The notes beneath the pieces are model-generated. The model was not told where the DNA came from. It saw nothing but the letters and a program-made list of their open reading frames with translations, and searched no databases. From NCBI GenBank assembly GCA_937907645.1, contig CALCWV010000040.1:1-8344 (forward strand): a stretch of DNA of 8,344 bases, in the 5' to 3' direction. Below, one piece after another: positions 1 to 7,200 of this stretch. This DNA is from an uncultured Clostridia bacterium. GTDB lineage: Bacteria > Bacillota > Clostridia > Christensenellales > UBA1242. Made by a program: the position numbers and the translations under genes. Position 1 is the stretch's first letter. Each line of letters opens with the position of its first letter.

Positions 1-3000
1 TTTTGATCAAGGAAGTTAACTACATAGTCATATGTTTCCCCCTCTCTACTAATTCTAGGAAGAACATCATATAAGTTGATATAAACCGACTTAATGTAAG
101 CTTTAGTGTCTGCATCATAAACTTTAACTTCATAGCATCTGTCTAACTGCTCAGCAGAAGACTTTTCAAATTTAAGTGAATTGTACTTAAATCCTGCAGA
201 TTCAGAGATATAGTTGGTTGAGTATTTTGCAGGTTCAATTTTTGTGTCACCTAAATAAACTTCAATGCTATAAACTCCGCTGTTATATTGATATGTGTAA
301 GAGTTTTGAACGTAGTTGATTAAATGTCCGTTTTCATCATAAGCTTGATAGAGATATCCAGTGTATTCGTAGGAATCAGTGAAGTCTGTTCCAAAGATGT
401 GAATAGTTGATGTCTCATTTCCAAAGTTATCTGTTACTGTGTATTTAACCTTTGTTCCAACAGGAGGGACTGTCTTGAATAGAAGTGTTAAATAGTTTGT
501 AATATTTGAATATTCCAATGTGAATGTAGCATCTGATTGTAAAGCCCAATTCGATTGATATAGTGAAGAGTTTGCTATATTTGCTATATTAAGGAGAGGA
601 TTGTTTTCAAAGTTACATTCATCGCTTGATCCGCTCATTGTAATATCCAACGTGATTTTTACTGGATAGCTAACAACGGAAGTTGTTGTAAGAACGTCTC
701 CTGCTGGGAGTTTAATTTTGATTCCCTCCTGGTCGGATGAAACATTTTCTGGATTCAAGCTTGAAATGTTAGACTTTGAAACATAAACTCTCTTCCATTC
801 GCCGTTTGAGCGGTCTGAAATTGAGATAATGCTCTTGTTGATTGAGTTAGCATCGCTAAGTAGTGTAGTAATGCTTACACTTTCTCCAGTTGTTAAGTTT
901 TGGATGTATCCTTCTGAAAGCCAAGGTGTCTTAACATAGAGATTAGTTCTTCCGCTTTGTTCAACTTTAACAAAGTTCCATTTATCTCCGTGGAAGAGTA
1001 TTTCTGTGATAGCAATGTCATTTGTAGCATAGATGTTGTACTTATCAGTTAAAATTTGTTCATCAGAAAGTGTCATATATTTATCTTCAACTGAATATCT
1101 AAGAGCTGCTTCTTCATTATCGAAGTAGTAAACTAAATAGATATTTAAGTTTCCAGCATAATCACTTTCAATGATTTCATAGTAGTAATTCTTCTCAAAA
1201 TTCATTAGCTCAATGCTTGTGAAAGCAGTGCTTGAAGGGAAGAATGAGTCATAGTTTGTTTCTTCAAAGTTTTCGCTCGCATCGTAGATGTTTGCAAGTT
1301 TACGAACATAAACTGATGTTTTTCCGTTTTCGTTGTTCACTTTATTGTTTTCAATGCTTGCTTGAAGTTCATCGAAGAAACTTTGGTCTACGAGATAACT
1401 ATAGTATCTGTAGAAATCGCTTGCGGCTGTTTGACTGTAACATGTGTTAAATTTATCTGTTGTTATATTTCCAGAATTATCTAAATAAGTTCTAAGAGCA
1501 CCTAAGCTGATGTTAGAAGAGAAGTCTTTAACATTGTTAAATAAACGATCGAGTGTTGTTGTTCCGTCTGTATCAAATATAGATGTATCTAAAATAACTT
1601 TTTTTGTCTTTGGAGTGTAAATTCCTTGAACATTAGTTGGATTTTCAAATTCGACTGTAACAGAAACTTCTTCGCCATGTTTGTAGCATCCTGCTTTTTC
1701 AAGGTCAATCTTAAGTTCGTTAAGTAGTGAAGTTGAGTTATATGTAAATGTTAAAGCATCTTTTATTTGTTCGAGTTTGCCGTTATCAACTGAAGGATTT
1801 GAAACTGTGTTAATGCCGCCCTCTTTAAGTGCTTCAACTAAGTATTCTTCTCCGCCTAGAACGACTTTGATTTTCTTTACATCAATATTTGTGATAAATT
1901 CACTGAGATCATCCGTCCATCTTGCTAAGATAGTCTTTTGATTAGTGTAGAGTGTGTCAGTTAACTGATTGTTCTCATCTCTAGGCCCGTCAAGTTCATA
2001 TCCTTTTCCGTCATATAGATTGAATACTGGGTTGCCAGGATTAACTGTGAATGTAAATGTGTAGTTGTTTTTAAATGAATTTACATCAGTTGCTCTTGAG
2101 TCAAGTGCTTGTGTAATAACTACGTAATATTGTCCAGCTTCAGTGAAACTTGTAAGAGCCTCGCCGTTTACTTTATTGAATTTAAGGAATCCATTTTCTT
2201 CGCCCGAGCTAACTGCATATTTCTCTCTACCTCTGTAAATTTCAGCAGATAGCTTGTAGTAGTCGATGAAGTTTTTTTCATTGAATTTAATGAGATTTTC
2301 ATTATTGAATGATTCAAAGCTTCTTTCTGAAGTATCTATGTCATCACTCATCAAAGAGTGAGTTGTGTACTTGTATGAAGGAATGTATATTCTGAAAGGA
2401 CGTTTATTTGTTGTAAATACTGGATTTAAATTTGTATTTAAGATATCAGAATATGACTGTGCTACAGTGTAGAATGTATAGCCTGAGTTGTATTTTGCAT
2501 AACCTTCCTCAGTTAGCTTTAAGTTAGGGAATTCAACTGAGCTTAGCGTATCACTAAATACACTCACCATTATTCCATTCCCCACAATGCTTTGTGCGGA
2601 TTGTTCGGTTGATTGTGAAGAAGTTGTTTGAACTTTTTCTCCGCTTTTAAAAAGAGTAGGATTTTCGATTATTTCATCGAAAACATAATAGTATTTATCT
2701 GCTTGGAAAGGGTCTAAGGTCGTAGTGCTTTGTCCGTTTGACTCAATACTATATTCTCCACCTCCAAGATCTTGATTACTTACTAAAACTTTTCCAATTG
2801 TGGAGAATGTTAAATTATCATAAGTGTAGGTTGTAGTTGTTGCAGTGATAACCTCTGGTTCTGAGATTACATTTTCTCTATCAACGATAAACTCAATAGT
2901 TCTTGTTTTATAGTCGTATTTATCGATAGTGTAGCTCACGCCATCTACTGTGCCATACTTATATGTTCTTTCGATTACATATTTTCCTTCTTGAGTTTTA

Positions 3001-6000
3001 TCTTGAACGATATTTAACTCATATCTTTGAGCTGTTGTTGCTGTTTCATCAAAGGCTATATCCATATTAATAGTTGGATTAGTACTTAAATCACGATAGT
3101 AATTTATAGTTGTCAGTGGCTCGTTAGTCGAATAGAATTTCTTAACAAATGGATAGAATTTTACATTAATTTTATCAATTTGGATAAGCTCATCACCATT
3201 TATAACTCTTGGGACGAAACTTACATACAATTTTTGATTGATTGATGTTGGTTGATAATATGCTGTTTTTTGCTTATTATTAGCAACATTCTGTCCTGCT
3301 TCGTCAATTTTTCCTTCCATAGCTGCATAGTCAGCCATAGTCAAAGGAATTTCTCTGTTCGAGTCTGTATAAACAACTTTGAGTTCTGATTTATCTGAGC
3401 TTAAGTTGATTACTTGATATCCTGTAGGGTAGTTGAGATATCTTTGTGATTCACTCAAGCTTTCTCCTCTCGTATTTGCGATATCTCTAATCATGAAATC
3501 GAAGCTTCCTTCACGATTATATACAGGGTCAAACTCTTCGCCTGTGTAATCCTTAAGTCCAGTAACGATGTCATCATAACTTTGGTTTGAAGGGTCAAGC
3601 TTATTGTTTAAAGCCCTCACATAGAGTTCATAACTTGAGATTTCCTTGTTTTTGTATGCACTGAGGTCTGCAACATTTGTTTCATAGTATACGCCTGATG
3701 TTGAAGATAGGTAATAATAGGTATCACCAATAGTGTTTACATATGTGTAAAGGCTGAATGATGAAATAATGTCATATTTGTTTTCAGTGAATGAAACAAA
3801 GTTTGTTGAGTTTGAGCCAAGATCTTTGAAAAATACCTTTGTGTTTGCGCCATCTTTAACAAATGGGATACTAACATATCGTCCTTGATATCCTGCTGGA
3901 ACTAATGAAATATTTTTTATATATCTGCTTTCAAAATCACTGTAAGCAGCACTAATCGTAGAATTTTTACTGTTGTTAACATCTTCGGCAATGTTTTCAC
4001 TAACAGTTTCAGCTTTATAAACCTTGTTTCCCGCCCAATATATTGTTGCATCCTGTGAGAGATTATCGTTTTGGCTAAGGTAGGAGTAGGTTGTATTTCC
4101 AACTTGGTCAACCTTCTTAATTGCGAAAGGAGATGAAGTGTTATCAAGAAGATAAATTGCAACTGATTCATTTCCTGCCTGGTCGGTTATATAAAGAATG
4201 TATAATCCAGCGCCAGTTTTTACATAAGAAGGACTGATAGAGTCGCTATTAATGTATCCCTCTGCGTTTGGATATCTTATCCAAGATGGAGCACTATTAA
4301 GTTTCAATTGATAGCTAATAGGCATACTGTCAATGTTTTTATCTAAGAAATATGCAAGAGCTGATTGATAATCTACTGCAGTGTCTGCCTCAAGAGAGTA
4401 ATATTTGTAGTATCCGAATGTTCTAGCTCCGCTTTCCTTTCTATCTTTCCATGTGAAGATGAGAGGTTGATTTGTAAGCCCTTCAAGGTTGCTTGTTGTT
4501 ACAATATATTCTGAAGAATTTTTAAGTGAAACGCCATATGCTTCAACGTTCTCAATATCAGTCGTGTCGATAGTGAACTGACGTGTGATTGGTGTTCCAG
4601 CCTTTCCATTTCTTCCGCTGTAGATGTTGATTGTATATCTTCCGTCCTCGGTGATTTTGTAATAATCATTATCTGCCATTTCATAAGAAGATAAATCTCT
4701 TGCAGCATCATATGTTCCTGTTATGAAGTCATATCTGACAATTTCAATAATTGGGTCGCTGTTGAATGTGCTTGCTGCATAGTTGTTTTTGATGTAAACT
4801 GTTTGATTTGTAAAATCTTGTGATGGAAGCTCAGAAGTGTCTTCAATATCTCCCGCCTTAACAGTTACTGTTGGAGTGGTGTTAGTAAGTTCGAAGTAGA
4901 AAGCTTGATAGAACTTTTGAGAAGGAGCTGATAAGCCAGATTTGATATAGTCGTCAAAGCTATATTCAAAAACAGCTAAGTATTTTTGACTTGTTTCACT
5001 TCCGCTTAAACTTACATTCTTTGTTGAAGTGATCTGTGTGCCATTGTCTAATGTTAGAGTTGTTACATTACTATCATCTGTTGTTTCTGTCACCTTGTAT
5101 AGATAAGCATTGTTGTAAGTTCCATATTCCTTAAACTTAACAGGGGATTGATTTGTTGAAACTGGAGTTAATTTTGCTAAATCATTTTTTAGAGTATCGT
5201 CATCATTCAATCCATCTACTTTACTAATATTTACATGTTTTGTAATATCCGCACTTTCTTTAATATTAAAGTTGCTGTCATATGTTTTGAACTCAGGATA
5301 TTCATTCTTGCTAGCTGAAGTGTTGTACTTTGTGAAAGTTGATTGATATCCATAGAGGTAGGCAGTCTTTCCGTCAACGTCCTGTGGAAGGATGTATGTC
5401 GTTGGATTTAGGTTATCAGTGTTGTATGAGTAAACAAGGTCGAAATCCAATGTGTATTTTCCAATGTCCTTAAGATAAACTCTTGCGGTCTTTGACTCTT
5501 TGTCAAAGCTAAGTTCAAATAGACCTGTATCACAATATTTGTTGTAAAAGGCGTCGTTGTAAACTATATTTCCGTCTTTGTATTGAATATCACCCTTGAA
5601 ATCCAATGTCTTATTTTCGTCGTGATTATATACAAGTGAAACAGAGCTATCCTCATTGTTTAAGCTCTTTGTGATTGTCAAATTGTATCTTGTAACATCG
5701 TAGTCAAAGTAAGGAACGCCTTCACCTTGATAGTTGAAGAACAACTTGTTCTCTTCTATTGAATTAAAGTTTTGGATGTTGATGCTTGGTGTATTTAACC
5801 CACTAACTAAATATGTATCGTGACTAAATAGCATAAACGTCCAAACTATTGTTCCGCTTGATGAAACAGGGAAGCTATTTCCGTTATCCTCAGTTGAATA
5901 CATTGTGTAAGGAATACTGATTTCGTAAACTCCTTCTTCGGTAAGTTGAAGCTTGTTCTCAGAAAGCGTTGGAGTAATTACTCCAGCTTCTTTGAATGTA

Positions 6001-6866
6001 ATATCGAGGTCAAAGTCCATTGTGCCTTGTCCAATAGGTGAGCCATAAGTAGTTCCAGCCCCTTGTTTCTTGACATATGATGGTGTTCCACTTGTGCTAA
6101 AGCTAAGAGGGGAGCCATTTCTTTTGACTGAGAAGTTTGTGAAAGTGAAACAATCCCAAGTTGAATTTGTCACATCTGACTTATCATAGCGAACAAAACC
6201 TTCATAAGTTTCAATTTCTGTTCCGTCAATTAATATGCTGTCAATGATAAGTTCATCTTTTTCTCCAAAATTGAAAGTTAATTTTCCAACATTATTTGTA
6301 TCGTTTTCAAGAGTGATTGTACTATTTGTAAGCTTATAAGTCGAAGAGGCTGTTTCAGAAACTTCAGGGGCATCCAAAGTAACGTTCTTTTCAACTCCAT
6401 TCAACCTGTATGTTATCTTGGCTTTTGAATTACTAGTGATTGTAAAACTCTTATACAGCTTTGTTAGAGTGTAGCCGTTGCTTTCATCTTTAGCTACAGT
6501 CTCGTAACCCACGGTATTCTCAGTTCCGCTTGGCTTAAAGTCTTTATTGTAAACTTTTTCATTTATTCTTTGAGTGTCAAACTTCAGATTGATATAATCT
6601 TTGTCGTTTGCAAGTACTAGAGGTGAAGTAGTATCTGTAAGAACGGACTTTTCTTCATAATCGGAATTGGGGTCAGTTTTCTTAGTCATCCATTTTCCGA
6701 TGAAAAAGTCGTGCTGTTCGTTGTTCACAGTGGCGTTTGTATCGGCGTAGGATACTGAGTTTGTTTGCTCCTTTTGTGATAAAATCAGTCCCGCACCGCT
6801 TCCAAGAAGAGCAAGTGATGCGACACTTAAAACTGAAAGTTTAAAAATATTTTTTAACTTTGACAT
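1..6866 (-). CDS. Giant secreted/surface protein with Ig-like modules, C-terminus outside window
   Basis: This is an open frame of at least 2288 codons. Reading every triplet from the ATG at 6866-6864 to the left edge gives no stop, so the gene is partial at its 3' end. The start is supported by a GAGGTGA Shine-Dalgarno just upstream and by a signal peptide at residues 1-41. There is no lipobox Cys, so it is probably not a lipoprotein. The mature part is rich in Tyr, Ser, Thr, Asn, Asp and Lys, with only 6 Cys (residues 239, 445, 1727, 1809, 2084, 2244) and 11 Trp. Motifs typical of bacterial Ig-like beta-sandwich domains recur. One is a T-E-x-G-x-Y type strand motif near residues 308-316, 738-749, 1451-1456 and 1574-1580, with a looser copy (L-K-D-I-G-K-Y) at 465-471. 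The other is D-x-x-G-N at 895-899, 1902-1906 and 2146-2150. No enzymatic motif and no second membrane segment were recognised. Inferred role: adhesin or structural surface protein. The anchor (LPXTG, SLH, other) would lie beyond the window. The reading frame is certain; the function is a family-level guess. Confidence 0.9.
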   Translation of the reverse strand, partial: MSKLKNIFKLSVLSVASLALLGSGAGLILSQKEQTNSVSYADTNATVNNEQHDFFIGKWMTKKTDPNSDYEEKSVLTDTTSPLVLANDKDYINLKFDTQRINEKVYNKDFKPSGTENTVGYETVAKDESNGYTLTKLYKSFTITSNSKAKITYRLNGVEKNVTLDAPEVSETASSTYKLTNSTITLENDTNNVGKLTFNFGEKDELIIDSILIDGTEIETYEGFVRYDKSDVTNSTWDCFTFTNFSVKRNGSPLSFSTSGTPSYVKKQGAGTTYGSPIGQGTMDFDLDITFKEAGVITPTLSENKLQLTEEGVYEISIPYTMYSTEDNGNSFPVSSSGTIVWTFMLFSHDTYLVSGLNTPSINIQNFNSIEENKLFFNYQGEGVPYFDYDVTRYNLTITKSLNNEDSSVSLVYNHDENKTLDFKGDIQYKDGNIVYNDAFYNKYCDTGLFELSFDKESKTARVYLKDIGKYTLDFDLVYSYNTDNLNPTTYILPQDVDGKTAYLYGYQSTFTKYNTSASKNEYPEFKTYDSNFNIKESADITKHVNISKVDGLNDDDTLKNDLAKLTPVSTNQSPVKFKEYGTYNNAYLYKVTETTDDSNVTTLTLDNGTQITSTKNVSLSGSETSQKYLAVFEYSFDDYIKSGLSAPSQKFYQAFYFELTNTTPTVTVKAGDIEDTSELPSQDFTNQTVYIKNNYAASTFNSDPIIEIVRYDFITGTYDAARDLSSYEMADNDYYKITEDGRYTINIYSGRNGKAGTPITRQFTIDTTDIENVEAYGVSLKNSSEYIVTTSNLEGLTNQPLIFTWKDRKESGARTFGYYKYYSLEADTAVDYQSALAYFLDKNIDSMPISYQLKLNSAPSWIRYPNAEGYINSDSISPSYVKTGAGLYILYITDQAGNESVAIYLLDNTSSPFAIKKVDQVGNTTYSYLSQNDNLSQDATIYWAGNKVYKAETVSENIAEDVNNSKNSTISAAYSDFESRYIKNISLVPAGYQGRYVSIPFVKDGANTKVFFKDLGSNSTNFVSFTENKYDIISSFSLYTYVNTIGDTYYYLSSTSGVYYETNVADLSAYKNKEISSYELYVRALNNKLDPSNQSYDDIVTGLKDYTGEEFDPVYNREGSFDFMIRDIANTRGESLSESQRYLNYPTGYQVINLSSDKSELKVVYTDSNREIPLTMADYAAMEGKIDEAGQNVANNKQKTAYYQPTSINQKLYVSFVPRVINGDELIQIDKINVKFYPFVKKFYSTNEPLTTINYYRDLSTNPTINMDIAFDETATTAQRYELNIVQDKTQEGKYVIERTYKYGTVDGVSYTIDKYDYKTRTIEFIVDRENVISEPEVITATTTTYTYDNLTFSTIGKVLVSNQDLGGGEYSIESNGQSTTTLDPFQADKYYYVFDEIIENPTLFKSGEKVQTTSSQSTEQSAQSIVGNGIMVSVFSDTLSSVEFPNLKLTEEGYAKYNSGYTFYTVAQSYSDILNTNLNPVFTTNKRPFRIYIPSYKYTTHSLMSDDIDTSERSFESFNNENLIKFNEKNFIDYYKLSAEIYRGREKYAVSSGEENGFLKFNKVNGEALTSFTEAGQYYVVITQALDSRATDVNSFKNNYTFTFTVNPGNPVFNLYDGKGYELDGPRDENNQLTDTLYTNQKTILARWTDDLSEFITNIDVKKIKVVLGGEEYLVEALKEGGINTVSNPSVDNGKLEQIKDALTFTYNSTSLLNELKIDLEKAGCYKHGEEVSVTVEFENPTNVQGIYTPKTKKVILDTSIFDTDGTTTLDRLFNNVKDFSSNISLGALRTYLDNSGNITTDKFNTCYSQTAASDFYRYYSYLVDQSFFDELQASIENNKVNNENGKTSVYVRKLANIYDASENFEETNYDSFFPSSTAFTSIELMNFEKNYYYEIIESDYAGNLNIYLVYYFDNEEAALRYSVEDKYMTLSDEQILTDKYNIYATNDIAITEILFHGDKWNFVKVEQSGRTNLYVKTPWLSEGYIQNLTTGESVSITTLLSDANSINKSIISISDRSNGEWKRVYVSKSNISSLNPENVSSDQEGIKIKLPAGDVLTTTSVVSYPVKITLDITMSGSSDECNFENNPLLNIANIANSSLYQSNWALQSDATFTLEYSNITNYLTLLFKTVPPVGTKVKYTVTDNFGNETSTIHIFGTDFTDSYEYTGYLYQAYDENGHLINYVQNSYTYQYNSGVYSIEVYLGDTKIEPAKYSTNYISESAGFKYNSLKFEKSSAEQLDRCYEVKVYDADTKAYIKSVYINLYDVLPRISREGETYDYVVNFLDQ
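6744..6866 (-). other. Signal peptide of the giant protein (residues 1-41)
   Basis: The N-terminus has a basic n-region (Lys3, Lys5, Lys9). A hydrophobic stretch from about Leu10 to Leu29 (LSVLSVASLALLGSGAGLIL) follows, then a polar segment with S-Y-A at residues 39-41, which fits a -3/-1 signal peptidase I site with cleavage before Asp42. The absence of Cys in this region argues against lipoprotein processing. The cleavage point is inferred. An uncleaved N-terminal anchor is the alternative, because the gap between the hydrophobic core and the S-Y-A site (about 10 residues) is rather long. Confidence 0.75.
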
Positions 6867-6869
6867 ATT

Positions 6870-6876
6870 TCACCTC
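6870..6876 (-). promoter_or_regulatory. Ribosome binding site of the giant gene
   Basis: On the minus strand the sequence reads GAGGTGA followed by AAT and the ATG at 6866, a strong match to the anti-Shine-Dalgarno. It fixes the start codon: no other start near this point has both such a site and a signal peptide directly after it. Confidence 0.8.
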
Positions 6877-6900
6877 GATTAGTCTTTTTCAGACAAAAAT

Positions 6901-6928
6901 ATTTTATCACAAAACCTATTAAAATCAA
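6901..6928 (-). promoter_or_regulatory. Predicted sigma-A promoter of the giant gene
   Basis: On the minus strand there is a TTGATT -35 element (6923-6928), a 16-base spacer and a TAAAAT -10 element (6901-6906). The -10 is preceded by TG plus one base, giving the extended -10 form TGATAAAAT. Transcription would begin near 6894, leaving a short leader of about 28 bases with the Shine-Dalgarno in it. The match is good, but the surrounding DNA is so AT-rich that chance -10 boxes are common. A perfect TATAAT also occurs on this strand at 6943-6948, but it has no matching -35. Confidence 0.5.
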
Positions 6929-7030
6929 AACAAATATAAGATATTATATTAAATAAATATATTTATTCTAGTATGTATTAAAGAGTTTAAAAATATTTCT
7001 TTATCAATGAAATAAGCGAAAATAAATGAA

Positions 7031-7110
7031 TTTAATTTAAATAAAAATAATAAGAAAAATTAATTTAATTTTAAAAATACGCAATATGCACGGTTTTTTA
7101 ATTTAAATAA
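7031..7110. repeat. Pair of identical 14-nt direct repeats
   Basis: The 14-mer tttaatttaaataa occurs at 7031-7044 and again, identical, at 7097-7110, with start points 66 bases apart. Each copy contains the palindrome ATTTAAAT. The match ends at exactly 14 bases on both sides. It could be a pair of operator or UP-element-like sites between the divergent genes, but composition this AT-rich makes chance repetition quite possible. Confidence 0.45.
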
Positions 7111-7116
7111 TTAAAT

Positions 7117-7138
7117 AATTAATTAAAACTAATTAATT
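7117..7138. repeat. AT-only inverted repeat
   Basis: The arms aattaatta (7117-7125) and taattaatt (7130-7138) are perfect 9-base reverse complements around a 4-base AAAC loop. A similar imperfectly centred palindrome with 8-base arms lies at 7056-7072. With no G or C in the arms they would make weak hairpins, so a protein-binding site or chance is more likely than a terminator. Confidence 0.4.
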
Positions 7139-7185
7139 TTGAATATTTTTAGGTCCAAAATGTTTTTTTCAGCATATAAAAAATG

Positions 7186-7190
7186 AGGAG
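7186..7190 (+). promoter_or_regulatory. Ribosome binding site of dapA
   Basis: AGGAG lies 4 bases before the ATG at 7195 and 10 bases before the ATG at 7201. An upstream ATG at 7183 overlaps the site itself, so it has no Shine-Dalgarno in front of it and is the least likely start. Confidence 0.7.
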
Positions 7191-7200
7191 AAAAATGCAT

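Larger units (their letters stand above)
6867..7182. other. AT-rich divergent intergenic region
   Basis: About 330 bases, counted to the preferred dapA start at 7201, separate the divergent giant gene and dapA. From about 6930 to 7140 the sequence is almost only A and T, apart from a small patch around 7078-7093. It holds the giant gene's promoter at its left end, a 14-nt direct repeat and AT-only inverted repeats. I see no ORF of useful length on either strand and no RNA gene. I could not single out a convincing dapA promoter: there are many AT hexamers and none has a good partner. No lysine riboswitch (L-box) or T-box core is recognisable ahead of dapA. Confidence 0.7.

Noticed and set aside
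572..589. Tandem 9-nt repeat (tgctatatt twice) inside the giant gene
   Set aside because: It encodes N-I-A twice and is only two units long; a local slippage product, not a repeat array.
1232..1450. 72-codon plus-strand ORF
   Set aside because: It lies wholly antisense to the giant gene, has no Shine-Dalgarno or recognisable domain, and has a composition typical of a shadow frame.
3917..4171. 84-codon minus-strand ORF in another frame
   Set aside because: It overlaps the giant gene in a different frame and gives a low-complexity Leu/Thr-rich translation; the continuous giant frame explains the region.
4499..4711. 70-codon minus-strand ORF in another frame
   Set aside because: It is again a shifted-frame shadow of the giant gene with no start signal of its own.
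3..6866. Possible pseudogene or recoded (TGA = Trp) giant gene
   Set aside because: There are no in-frame TGA, TAA or TAG codons at all, and all 11 Trp are TGG, so neither decay nor recoding is needed to read it.
7161..7170. T-run (seven Ts) upstream of dapA as a terminator or attenuator
   Set aside because: There is no stable GC-containing hairpin in front of it; only a weak AAAA/TTTT pairing is possible.
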